NCBI GenBank assembly: GCA_037389465.1
Contig: JAZARR010000229.1
Coordinates: 657,501 to 721,500 of the forward strand
Source of the DNA: Baylisascaris procyonis
Lineage: Eukaryota; Nematoda; Chromadorea; Rhabditida; Ascarididae
DNA: 64,000 nt
Direction of reading: 5' to 3'
Below the pieces are notes generated by a model that was not told the DNA's origin, did not search any database, and saw only the letters and a list, made by a program, of their open reading frames with translations. The first letter of the stretch is position 1. Each line of letters begins with the position of its first letter. The translations under genes were made by a program, and so were the position numbers. Below are positions 28,601 to 42,600 of this stretch, in pieces.

Positions 28601-31600
28601 CAGTGGATTTTCGTGCTCGTTGCATGAACCCATCGAAGCATTGGTAGGTACTGGAATTCAGAATGTAACTTAGAACAGACCCGAAAACTGTGCACTTTTG
28701 GCATTTATTATGGAGCTGCTCGGCTGAGACAGTGAACACAATGCCGAAAATAACCCAAGATGAATATATATATCATTGCATGGTTCAGTGGTTCTCTTAA
28801 GATGGTGAGGGGGGGGGGGGCAGGAGGGAAGGGGTTGACAGAGGGGGTGGGGAGAGGAGTGTGAGAAGGAGAAAGGGAGCCGAGGAGAATAGATTTTTTT
28901 TTTTTTCATTTCGCGAGCAGCTATCGTGCTTGCACAAGTGGTCCGCCCTAGCGATCGCGGAGGTGGAGTGGATTTTTGAGAAAATTGGAGTAGAGCGCTG
29001 AGTAAGAATTCATGATGAATGGACTTCTCATTCGCTCTTCGATATTGTCGAAGTCAGATAGCCTACGGCGTCGTTAATACTCTTCAGTATACTGAGACGG
29101 TGAGAGTAAATTTCCGATGAACGCAAAAACAGAGGTTGATAGCATTCAAAGAAACACCACGAACTGCATGCGTTTAAAACTAGCGTCTTTAGAAACGCTT
29201 TGTAAGTTATGAAATCTAGAGCAATGATTTCTCTAAAAACGTTCAGAACAGCAGCTGGCACTTCTTTAGATTAAAGGCACCACGGCGTACAAGTGTCGCT
29301 AAATATTTTTATCCGTTGTAAACAGCTACATCGGCACTGAAAAGTGATCGCTTGCTGGAAGTGACAAACCTCAAAAAAAGTCAACAAATTCAACGTCTCG
29401 CCTTCAAATAACCTCAAACAACTAAAAATCCAGAACCCTTACCAATTCGCACACTTGCTGATCATCTCGCTCGCCAGCGCCTTCATTCGCACTTGCAAAT
29501 ACTTCGCAAACTCCTCTTCGGGCCAATTCAGATCTTGAACGAATCCCTGTAGAGCGTCTAGCTTCCAGTAAATATCCTCGGATGTTGCACAACCATCCCT
29601 ATGAAAGGTCAATCTCATTAGATTCGCCGTTAACCTTAGCGGCGTTTGAAAATTTTTCATATCTTCTCTTTTCTTGTAATTAGCATTTTTATTCTTTTCT
29701 TGCTTCTTTCCCTGATTACTTCTTTGTTCGTCCTTACCCCTCAACTGCCATACCCAGGTCTACCCTTCTCCTACAGTGCAAGTGGTGCAAGTTTTGAACG
29801 CCTGACTGCGTGCTCACAGACATCTCGTTTACAAAAACAGATAGAAAAAGTATGTAATCCTATGGTAATGGTAAAGCTGGATATACTTTTATAACGCAGA
29901 ATGATCTACCTAGTAAAGACAATTCTTTATGTGGGGAACACGACAAAGAAAACGATTGATATGTGGAGCAGACGGTTGGAAAGAGGAGTGTGCCTATTGC
30001 TTCAATGTGTCACTACGCGCGTGATGGTAAACAAAATCAATGTGAAGCACATGTTCCTTCAAGAAGAAATTGATGTAAGTAGCACAGCATTATGACCGGA
30101 GTTGAATGCACCACACCTTGGTATTTGAGCGGATTTTTATATGTGAAAAAAAAAAACATCACAGTAACGTCGTCCTGGTGCACGCAACGTGTTCTATCTG
30201 TTTCATTTCTAGTGGGAAGCTATTGAACCAACGGTTGCCAAACTTTGTGGATTACAGTGTGCACCACTTTTTAGACTCCAGTCCCATAATCAATATTGGG
30301 CCTTTAAATATTACAGAAAATTTGCATATATTTCAAACCGGTGGGATCTTTATTTTACACCAACCTGATCAGAAAAAAAGAAACGATACTTTCAAGCATG
30401 CATGAGCGCGTTGAGTAGTTGGAATATGAATGCACTATTTCACATTTTTGTTATTTCTCGGCATTTTCTAGAACAGCGATACACGATAGCATATCGCGCC
30501 AACCTCTTTCCCACCCATCCTGCAAAGCGCGTGATCGGAGGTGAGTGCAGCGAATTCTAAAGCGGAAAACAGCGAAAAGCACGCAAGAGAAAAGTTTGCA
30601 AGACAGTTTGCTCCAGCTCTCCACTTTGTAGCACTTTTCACGGATTGCTGCTTCCAAATAGCTTTGCTTCCTCTAGTCGTCTTGAGCATGAAGTAACTTT
30701 CAAACAAGCACATATTCAACAATTTTACCGTAGAAAAGCCTGTATGACAACTTTTGTTGAAGAATGCACTAAATAAGCATATTCCAAGTTATTGTAATGT
30801 GAGCTCACTTGCGAAGTTCCCATTTCTCTCTAGCAAAACCTTTGTCGATTGATTGTGCGATCGAATGCTCCATCAGGTCGATATATCGAACAACCAGTGG
30901 TGAAAATTGTTGAATCAATTTTGTATGGAAGATACCATTTTTAAGCGTCGCTGAAAGCATAACATACCATTTCAAATCGAGAAAAAGCATTCCGTGCGGG
31001 GTGAGATCTTTCGACACTGAACACATGAGCGAACCATTAAATATTTTAGTACTGATGAACTCTTGAAAAATGAGGAAATTATTCTGATGTTCACGCATTT
31101 CGCAGTGAAATACGAGCAATAACGTTGGAACAGTTTAAATCGCTGCTGTTAACTTATCTGATATCGCTCAATCAGTGTGCGCAAATCAACAAGCAAACCC
31201 CTTCATATGTTTCCAAACTAACTTTCCTCGCGCAGCTAACGAGATTATCCATCAGCACCTCTCAAATCTTAATGCTTCATACCATTTTTATCACTTGAGC
31301 ACTCATTCCTACGAACGCATACAGCACATCCCTTAAGTTGAGCTATTTCCCAACAGAAAAACTATTAAAGATATCCTTACGTATAGTCTGCTTAGAACAA
31401 ACAACTCACGTTCGCTGCATAAGAAATCATTGAGCAGCTGAAAGAGCGGAAAGGAATCCCATGAGTCTTGTGGCTGCACCTCGAGTGCAGCATCGAGATC
31501 CACCGAGTAGAGTGACCAAAATATTTCCGAGTGATCGGCGAGAAGATCGCTGAACCAAGCGAATGCCTTCAAATATAAACAATGATTGAAAGCTAGACAA

Positions 31601-33535
31601 CTGCTAGAAGAGTGCGGGGATTGAATGCGTGAATTCGCAACACCACATCACTGCTACGTTGAATCGTTCGATGAAACAACGCACTGATACAATCAAAGAG
31701 CTTGCTACTGGCAATGCATATTGAACGGCCTTGTGCACACCTCTGTGTTAATCCGCGGCTCCAACTTTGAACGATAACTCCATCTCATGCGCTCAGTAAA
31801 CCTTCAAGGATGATGACTGTGCACTTGAGCTGTCATGTGAAGCCACTATGGGCAATAGGTGTGAAACCAATAGCACTGGAGGCCGAAACGGATCATCGAC
31901 AACGCGATTCTTTACGAATGATGATACTGAATGATCCGCGACAAAACCCTTTAATTTGCTATCAGCAGTCTTATTTCCTGTGCGAATGATTCATCTCGGT
32001 CCAATTGGGCGAATGTGGTTAACGGTTGGCATATCTCCTCCCACTGATATGATGACGCTCAGTTTTGTGAAGCTGATTCATTCATATTTCTAGGAATTTG
32101 CTGCAGCACCTGCGTCCACCTGAATAACTAGCAGCACACCAAGTCGAAAGAACATATCCCAAGTAGTTCATGAATAACGCTAACAATAAAAACAGTCAAA
32201 CTGCGGCTCCTAGTCATACAGAAAGCGCTTCGCGCTTATCTCCAATAGCAGAATCGCCTATCCATAACACTTGAAAAACTCATACGCTGCTAGTAGCTAG
32301 AAATAATGCGGTGCCCCTCTATCATGTGCGAGCACATTTCACATATAAACCAACCACTTAGTAAATTGGGATGTCTCTCTCGTAGCGTTTGGTTGCGTTT
32401 CTCATTGCAGAAGCATGATTTGAAAGCCGGTTTCACTTCACAAAATCAGTCGCATCGCTCATGTTATCTGCTAAAGTGAACGGATTCACATTTGCAGGCA
32501 TTATCGCGTAAATATTTCAAATCTAGAAACGATAATGAGAACAAGGTAGCAAGGCTGCTAATACAGCCACCTCATTTGATTGGTTAAACCGCTTTCGATA
32601 GCTACCCGCAAAGTTCAGGCATGCAACGATATCTCTGGTTGAACAAAGCTGTAATGGTTAATGGCTTAACTTTTGTTCTTACACGATATGCGAAAATCTC
32701 TTTAATCTTCGCATGAATATTAAGATGAGCGAAAGGTCAGCACATCCTCATTACAATTACATCGCACCGCTTTGGCCTCTCCATCGGGTGTCTGTGATGA
32801 GTTTTGAAAGGCACATAAAGAGGACTTTCGAATTTCTGTGTCGATTGATTTCCTCATTCTATTTTTTCAGTCAAAAAATAAAATTCCGAGAAAAAAAATT
32901 CTCCTCAGTTTCAATGCATGTGCATATATTTCGATAACAGTGAAAGCTGAAGTGAGCCAACATTAATTGCTTTTCCAACTGAAAAAAAAATGCACTGAAA
33001 TTCGGAATTGTGAAGTGAATGAAATTAAACAAAACCACTAACAGATGAAATGACAATCAACGGAAAATCAAAAGCATTAGGCATCGATGAATAATTCAAG
33101 TGATTCACAACGCTAAAACGTGTTTCATGCATGATGATGTGAATATCAAAACAAAATTTTCGTAAAAATGTCCTTTACAAATAAATGATCTTCATCGACG
33201 CAATCGGCAACGTGAATATTTATATTGTTTTTAAATTGAAAGTTTTTCTGAAATATTAATTTTCTTCTGGAATAGGATAAATTGAATTCAAATATCTGGA
33301 ATCACTGAACAATAAATGCAATATCTGATGGTATCATCCGAATACATGCGACGATACTCCCTGCAGTTTCGAAATGAACTGCTAGGCGCAGATGGCATCA
33401 TTCTACAGACACAGCTTGTTAAACTACTAATTTAATAAACGCGGTTATGAAAAGAGGCAGAACATGTGCTTACAAATCTAAGTGGTATGTTCAGCTTGGA
33501 TGATAAATATGGGCATAACATCGACAGCGAAATTA

Positions 33536-33607
<72 letters not shown>

Positions 33608-36600
33608 ACAATCTTTGTAAGAAACTTAATCTATGGCAAAGTTAACTTGAAGTAAAGATGACTCCAAAAACCTAAGTGTTCTTATGTAATTTACGTGAAC
33701 TGTAGCGAAACGTCCTCTGCATGAGATTGCTTGAAACAAGCCCCAAGCTATGTCCCAGCATCATACAGGTAGTGCTCTCATACCTCGGATGTCTAAAATT
33801 TGCTGTCTTTGTTGCTAACAGACAATACGGTTTCGAGGTCATCCATACTCACTTTGAGTATGATCCATTTATTATTTCAAGGGGGCTTCATAATCGAATT
33901 TCCTATTTCCCACAATCGCGATGAAGGTGGCAAAACTTCACATCGCCTTTATTCAACTTCATGGTCACAGTGAAAGTGAACGCATTTTTGGGATTGTCGC
34001 TGCACATCTGATCAGAGTAACAACTGTTAAAGAAGAACTCTTAAAAAATAAAAAGGTTGTTTAAAGAGCATCAGGCGAGCAGCCTTGTTACGTTATCAAA
34101 ACTATGGAAACAACTACGCTCACACATTATGAAGAAATTTCTTTGCATCTTTTCTCACGCTCTCACTTTTCAGAACCAGTACAATGTGCACCATCATGTC
34201 GTGCTCACTTTTCGGGAATGCAGTTCCTTTTCATAGAGAGATGAGAGGGTCATTCTTCCTTCAAACAACTAGGAGAGTGTGCTCGTCTTCAGCAATGTAA
34301 TGCTTCTGGTGAAACGCTCTGCATCTTCCTTTTATATTTATGACCACGTCACGCCTTCATTCCCATACGTTAGATAGCACCATATACTCATTTCCTCAGT
34401 GAAAGGGGAATAATGTCTTATTACTGATAACTGCAGGGACGCTTGGGCTTTTTGCTTTAGATGAGCAGGAGGGCTATATGTTTGTTTTATAACTCTCAGC
34501 TTGTTTTTGCCTCGCTTTTTTCTTTTCTCTTTTCCTCTCAAAATTTTTCTTCTCGGCGGCTTGCGCCTTCTCCTTAAAATAAGGCTGCACCTCACGTCCA
34601 CTGTCCTCTGCCTCGTCAGGAAGGTTTAAGTCGTAGGAGGAAGTGAGGACAGTCTCATCTATTATCCTGTAAGCAGGTCGGATCCTAAGAATGGCATTTT
34701 CTGCTCTTGTGACGATCTATACTATTATACCACTCCTTTTTCCTTTCAGAAAACAAAGTTTACTCTACTGTTCAAAAACATAAGCATGTTAGCTATAACT
34801 GTTCATACTGAAATTCATGTTTTCCTATAGATGCACAAGCGGGCAGGACATTTTGAGCTTACATGACTTACGCCGAGTAATATGGGTGTTTTTCACACCA
34901 GAGTTCCTGGCGATCCGATAGTATTTGTTAGCAAAGACATGATTGGAACCAAGTTCGACCACACTCTATTTGAACTAGACCTATGTCCGGTCTTCTCAAC
35001 AAACCTAGCCACTATGCAGTTTAGTAAACGCAAATTAAAGACTAACAGGGCCAGCTGAATTACAATTCACGACGAAAGGCATAGGTCAGCTTGTGGTCGA
35101 TCTTCAAGATACTACGAAGCAATTGGATAACTAGAAGCGTTTGGCAGGTGTTTTAAAAGCCACATGACAATGCAAACGATGCGTGTTGTATGGGATTGAA
35201 CTAGCGTAACAAACTAACGTCGAAAGCGTTCTAACTAGTAGGCAGTGTAATGCAATTATTTGATGGTGCAGATCGGCGTTCACAAACGCAAAGATGCTGG
35301 AGATGATCGTGAGGATGAACAGTGCTGAACTGAAATAACATTCGACGATTCTTTGCATAACACTTAGATGAATGATTGTACGTTTCCAATTCCATTTTGA
35401 AGAAACAGCCAATTAAATCAAATGAATGGGGTTTCGAATGGTAAACAGCCAATAATAATCGAGACTATAATAATAATTATAATAGCCAAGATCCAAATGA
35501 AACTATACTGGGACTCTGATAATGAGCTGAATAACAAAATAATCGGTACTAGAAAAATTCCAAAACACTTCTAACATGCAGTTGCATTTTCGAATTTAGG
35601 AAAATTAATTGAAAAAGATTGCATAAAATGCCTGCTACATGCGGTGAATATTTGGAAAGCAATCTTTAGCGCTAATAATTTCTATGCTGAATATCGACGT
35701 TTAATTTTAGCAAAAAAGAGCTAATTATAATTGAGCATCATTATTCACCAAATAACAATCGTATATAATCTACATATGTTTTGATGAAACGTACATAGAT
35801 TGCGGAGAAAAGAATCGGCGATGAATTCTCGAAATCAGCACTGAATTGTTCAGACAGCCGTACAAGCGATAGAGTTTGTGAGTGTCATGCTTGATGACAT
35901 TGGTGCAAAATGCTTGTTCGGCTGCATGAGTAGAAGCAGAGGAAATTATATTCGAAAGGAATAGTGAATGTGGATGTGGGTTTTATCTACTTCCAGCATC
36001 CCATTGCCTGTGCTCTACTTCAAGCAATATGATTAACCAATAATCGGTCACCTCATATAACCACTTACCCCTCGAAATTGCTGAAATATTGATAAAAATC
36101 AGTAACGTTTTGATATAAAAAGATTGCATCTTATGATGAAGAAATGAACGTTCAATAGACAACTTATTTAATAAAATTTTTTTGTCACCAAAAGAGAATT
36201 GAATTTTTTAGTGACGAAACTTATCTCTATTAATGGTTAGAAGAAATTGAATAACACCGACGAAAAATATCACTGATATTTACACGGAATCACTTACCTC
36301 GCCGTGATGCTCCTCGTTTTCTTTGAGAAGGTCAATGCAGAATTCGGTGACCCGTATCATATCCTCGATTCGTTGCTGTGGACTCACGTCTACACCCATG
36401 CGTTCTGCAGATAACAGTGAAATTATGGAAACACGACGTTTGTGCGTTAAATTACGTTAAATTCTTAGAAGACATAAGAATTGCTTCGCTTCAATAAATA
36501 GCTGAAGCTAATATGTCAGATAATAAGTTTGAATGAGGGCGTTTGTGTGTTTTGCCAATATGTGACGAATGTAATTTCGGCGACCATAAAAACTACAATT

Positions 36601-39600
36601 ATGAAATTTGATGAGTATGATTTAAGCATCGGAGCAAGGTTGATGGTCGTTTGTAAAATTGTAAAACTGCTTTTTAGACGCTTCGGCAACCAGTTAACCT
36701 ATAGGGTGGAAAATATAATAGCGCATATCCCGCCAGCTAGCCCAGGGCGCTTTATGCCGCTTCCATATATTGTGGTTGAAATTGCTCCCACTTTTCGTAT
36801 CACTGGCGCTCAAGCGAACAGTACTGTTCCTTTCGAAAAAAAAAAAAAAAACTATTGGATTAATCCTTTATTAATTGGCCATAATAGATTTTAGGAAAAC
36901 CAGCAATAAAACTGTCGCCAACTTTTTTTACTTGTACACTAGTTCAAATTCATCACCCCCTAGGAGGATTTTGAGCGGTTTTCGCATGGGTGAATATGCG
37001 GCATTAATCCTTGCATTTTAGCGCAAAAACGACTGGCATACATTTTAATATTTCATCACATCATTTACAATGGTTTTAAAACCCCCTGAAGAGTTTTACT
37101 CAAAACGTTCTGTATCTCTCATTAACGATAAAAAAGTTTTAGCAGTATTATTATATGTGAGCATGGTTAACTTTTCCGGCTTTATGTATATGTTCAATCC
37201 ATGAATTTTCGTTAAATTATAGCTGAAAATGTTATATTTTTTACACACCTGGATGAATAAAATTGGAGAAGCTTCGATTACAACATGAAATATGAACTGC
37301 AGGAAACTTTTTCAAAAAATACAACACAAAAGTTGGAATGATAAAACGATCTAAACGTAACAAATGGTGTTAGGTAATGAGCGTGAAATTTCTATTAATC
37401 TAATGCATGCAGTTTCACGACGTTAGTGCATGCATAACCGTATTGGAATAACCTTGGCGTAAAACCTCACGCTCAAGCTTGGCCTCGTTGCAAATGCGAG
37501 TGTAGTTCACCAATGCCGCATCCTCAAGGCATTTCCTTATCACGTTGCGTACTTCCTCGGGAGGCACTGGCGATACAACGTCTTTCATCAACACCTTCAA
37601 ATGGAATATACTGCCACTTGTTCGCTATTCGAAAGCATATATTTTCTTGAAATTTCACCATATTCAACAACATTAATATATACAATAGATTTCTTGAGGA
37701 AGTTTTTAAGTTTTCCATGATTTGGATAAACTTCATCCAGCCCCAATAATTCCTCTTTAGATTGAAATCATTTGTTTTAAGCGGTTGGGGATTTTGTTCC
37801 CTCCCGGTTAACTTTCTTTCATTAAAAAAGATCTGGGAAGTTACAGCATATTTTCAAATACAGGAAAGTGGACAACCGTGCTTCAGAAGAAGGTTAGCAG
37901 CAAAAGCTTTTTGAGGGTTTTTTAAGGCTCCGAGGCTTCTTGCCCTTCAAAGTCGAAGTGATCAAACCCTTCAAAGTCCCTAGAATCCTTCTTCTTGCTC
38001 CCTGAGTTCTCATTTAACAAAGAAAAAACTGAAGTAAAATAATGGCGATTGTGAAAAATCTCATGTGGTTTGGAAGTGTGATTGTTCAATTGCAACTTTA
38101 AAGAATATCCCGCGGGAGCTATTCAAAAAAACGTAACAGTTGAAACAGAAGTGAAAAATGGCATACCCTTTCGAGGAGTGAAAGAGTCCCTTTGAGGGCC
38201 CCTTCAGGACGACCGAACGGAAAGCAGTATCTGAAGAAAATACAATTAATTAATAAAATGATTTCAGCACATGAATTAATTCGTTAAATGAGACTCTAGA
38301 AGATCATTAGTAACTAATTGTAATCATTGGAGAATTTGTTTAGAAATAGGGAAGAGAACCCTCATCGATTACGAGTGCTTGCAAATAAAAGCGCTTTATT
38401 TACTATAATGTCTTCTTTGTCGCATGAATTGACAACGAAATAGATAGCAACAAACCTTGCGATTCATTGAAGTATTACTACTTGCTGAATCAAGCGCCAA
38501 TGTAAAAGACATTTTCTTATGCGTAAATTTTCATTCGCAATGAATTCGAACTCCAGCCAAATCTGCTTGAATTCACAATGACTTGGATTTGTCCGCACAG
38601 AAAACGAAACAATCGCAGGTGTTAAGCCGTTCGAAAAGCACTAAATTCGTATATCACTGTCGTTAGCTAGCGTGAGAGCGATATACTTTCGCTTATAAAA
38701 ATTCGTATATGGTTGAAGAGTGGTTAAACTCAAGTTGCAAGGGACAACCTCCACGACGCACAGATAAGCAGCAGAGGATGCGCTGAAGAGTAAACAGCAG
38801 GGTAGAAAAAGACTGGGAAGGATGCGTGAATGAGAATGCTCCGAGACTTGCTACTATAATCATTACTGTGAATCATATTTAGCTGCTGTTGGAGGTGTGT
38901 AGCATATCATAGAAAGTGTGTGCCCGCTCTTCCTCTCTCCTTCCCCCTCCCCCTCCCGCCACCACCCCCCCCCCGGTCGCCCGTCCCGCAAAAAGTAGGT
39001 GCGGAATAGGCCAGTGCATGATTAATGAAAATGGTCCATTTAAATCAATTCAAAAATCCATGAAAAAACAAGCCATGCCGTATTTTGACCCAAAGGTCGC
39101 TATGCAGTAAGGCGAATATACGGAAAATAAGCAACTTTATCAAAGCGACAATTCATACATGGCCGCAAGAAAGAAATCCAATAAACAGCAAGGAATTTAT
39201 GCAGATCTCTTTTTATCAGCCGGGAACATCGAAACCTTACATTTGAATGCATAGCTTCGTTGAATGCATACTCTTTGTCTGCCCATGAACCCTTTAAGCC
39301 AAGGTAGGGCATATCAATTTACACGAAACCAATTTCTTGATGCGGATAATATTTCAGGTCACAATTTTTCGCACAAGGACGTCCACTTAATTTCCATGCA
39401 ACGTAACTCACTACCTGAAATTGGTGATTTGCTTCTCCAGCAAGGTCCTCAACCTCTCTTTTACTTCTTGAAACCTCTCCTTCTCCTCAAGGGTCACAGT
39501 TCCGACACCATCAGGCCTGCAACGATAAAACAGTTACATATATCTGCCATCCGCATCATCCCTTCAGTGATCTCTGTAAACATGGAAATTGTTGGAACGT

Positions 39601-42600
39601 GTTTACATAAATAAAAGAGAAGCCCACATCACTGTACAGTGATTGTAGTTTTTTTGCATTTATCATCGTACAGAGATGCAGAACTACTGTGTTCATATTT
39701 TCAAATGCATCCTCACTGCCTCGCCACTCCCTTGCTTCACTCCTTCCCTCCTTCTTCCCCCTATGACCGCAAATTTCGGGATTTTAAACGAGATGGAAAC
39801 TCATAGGAGGAAATTTGACTTCCAGAAATGATGAACAAAAAGCACTGAAAACATCAGAAAACACAAAACGTATCAGGAAACATCAGCACGAGAAAACACA
39901 AAACCGCCAGTTCCAGCTATACTACTACTCGCCAAAGCCCATCACAGCTTGCAGCGTGTTAGCCCACGAAGTATGACCAAAATAATGGGCGGGAACTACA
40001 GAACAATAAGCGTACATTTTAGTCAGCTGCAAAATTCACAGCAAACTGAAGCGATGACGAGTTAGAATGCTGATGAAATTGGGGGAATTAAGGCAAAGAC
40101 TGCTGTCGTTCGGATGATTATACGAATGCCGATTTCCAGTCTTTAAACCCTTTCGCGGTCCTTTGTAGAAAGGGTTGTTTCGTCGGTCCAGAGTCAGTAA
40201 AATAAATTCCATAAGCCAATTCTTTCACTGATTTGTGGTGAAGGAATTGGCATGGAACAATGGTAGCGTTATTTATTCTTGCATTATCAATTTTCAGTGA
40301 AGGATGTCAAATTTTCCAGTACTTCTTCTGCTGCTGCACGTATCTAACCTTCGAAAAAATGAGTGGTTATTGAAGGTGAAGTGATTGACAAGTTTCGGAA
40401 AGGTTTTCAATGAATGGATTTTGAACCTGTTGCCATGAACGTGAGAAGCACAGAAGGCAAATGAATAGTGCATTAGCGTAGGGTCGATGAGGTGGCCCTC
40501 ATCAGCCTTATTGAGCAAATCGTTCAGAAGTGATACGTAACGATGACATCCTCGCACCATATATCGAGCACAATACTCATCCAGTACGAACACCTGCCCA
40601 GGTGAAAACCATCCCTGCAACAAATTGACCTGAAAATTAAATAACACCTATGAGGTGTTAAAATGCCTGATGAAATGACGATAGGAAATCCTCCTGGACG
40701 ATACACGGTCGGAGAGATGAGTTAACGACGCAGCCAATAAACAAGAACTGTGTTAGCAATTTCAGGAATTCTGGGCGACTATCAACAGGCAACTTATCAA
40801 CTGTTCGCAAGCTTTCAATACAGCTCAAGTTCAACAGGGTGACACCTCACATACAATAATGCGAGACTGAACAACGCATAGAATGTAAAGGCTTGGAATA
40901 TCTGCAACGTTGAGGTTGCAGAAACTCGCATACGCATACCTTGAGATTGCATCTGACGAGGACATAGACGTCACTCCAACAATGAGCCAGAAACAAAGAC
41001 TAACGGATAAACTACTATGTCCTTTTGCGAGGCCATTTGCCCTCTTTGTGTTGCGCAGAAGAAGAAGCAATAGGGAAGCAAGCGACTTCCATGCATGAAA
41101 AGAATCGCGGAGTGGAGAAGAAATAGATTCCATCAGCACAAATCTAATCTATTTTGAACTCATTTCTCTCTTTATTTTTGCACAGTAATCGTTGCGCACA
41201 GTATCTGAAACTTCTGTTGCTTTGCATGCATAAGCAACGGTTAATGGATATGATGAGAGATCTTTTAAAAAAGTCCTTGGTAAGGTGAATCGTGGCTAGG
41301 CATTTACGAATAAACAGATAACTCACTAATTTACGAAAGCAATAAGCATTGAGAGGAGAGCAATGAACAAGCTATTGTGCAGCTGAAGTAGAGAAGGCTG
41401 TTACCAGAGAGCAAATGGGCTCATTCAATCGGAAGTCAAGAGTAAGTGATTGCAGCTCGCTGAAAAGGTGGTCGTGATTGAACGAGAGTGGTTCCGCCTG
41501 TATCAATTCATCCATTCCATGTTTGCTGGCTTTATCGGCGAATCCTTGCGCTTTCGACGGGACAATCGATGACTGCTTCGGTGGTACTGGTTTATAGGCT
41601 TGACCAGTTGCACGGTACAGCGCCTGCAACAAACAAAAGAACTGAAGAAAAAGACAACATGCATCGATGCTTTGAGTGATATTTTCTGTGAGACTAGTCG
41701 CTCATTATAAATGAATAAAGAATAAAAGGCTGCAGGGGAAAATTCGGTGTACTGTGAAAAAGATATCGATATGAAAATAGTTCCAAGGATAACGAACTTA
41801 AATTTATAATGCAACAAAAATCAGCTGTTGGAGCATTACAAAATATAGGAGTAAGGTAGGGTCATTTCACAGTATCCCTCATGACAAACTTTTTAAACTA
41901 CAAAGTATTCAATCGTTTATATGGTTTTTAGCCTCTAATACAAAAGAATACATTAGGTAAGTACCAAACGAACGACGATTCCCTTTGAAAAAGTGAGCAT
42001 TAGTGGCTGAGTCCAAATGCACCAAATCAACATGCATGAAATCTAACGTCGCTCTGCATATTTAAGTCTTGGGATAATAAAGACAGTTGCGATTAGCTAC
42101 TGTTTAAGAAATGTGAGATGCGGTTCGCCTTTAAAATCTTGAAGATTGACGTAAAGAAAAGGAAGTAATTACCTGTACCCAAAGATGCCTTTCGTTCTCA
42201 TCATCTGTGGCAAATTTTAGTTCGTCGCCCTCTTTGATGGCTGTGAAAAAATGCTTGCCACCTTGGTTGTAAAGTTCTGAAATAGACCTTCCAAGAACGC
42301 TCTGATATGAGAAAAAAAGAAAATCAGCGGAAATGGAATGAAATTTGCTTTCATTCAACAAGTCTGGCGCCATTGGTTTGCCAGTTGAATGCGCAATCAC
42401 GACTGGATCACAAGACATGGCAGCATCATCCACGAGTTAAAACCTTGGTGCCATATCTCCAACTTTAACCGGAATGAAGAGACGGTTGTCCGCCAGCACG
42501 GTAGATGACATGAAGACTGCTTCTTTATCAATTCTTTATTTTCACCTACTGCTTTCGTTAGAACCTCTAAAAATGTTTGCTTCAACGCTCAGCATAGATA

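Larger units (their letters stand above)
31567..36297 (-). other. unc-31 intron 22 (4.7 kb, the longest)
   Basis: It contains a (TA)n tract near 33538-33605, the coding-like frame at 34474-34716 and a short plus-strand frame at 34882-35058 (58 codons from ATG, protein-like but unassigned). The rest, including 31600-33500 and 35150-36290, shows nothing I recognise. Confidence 0.5.
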
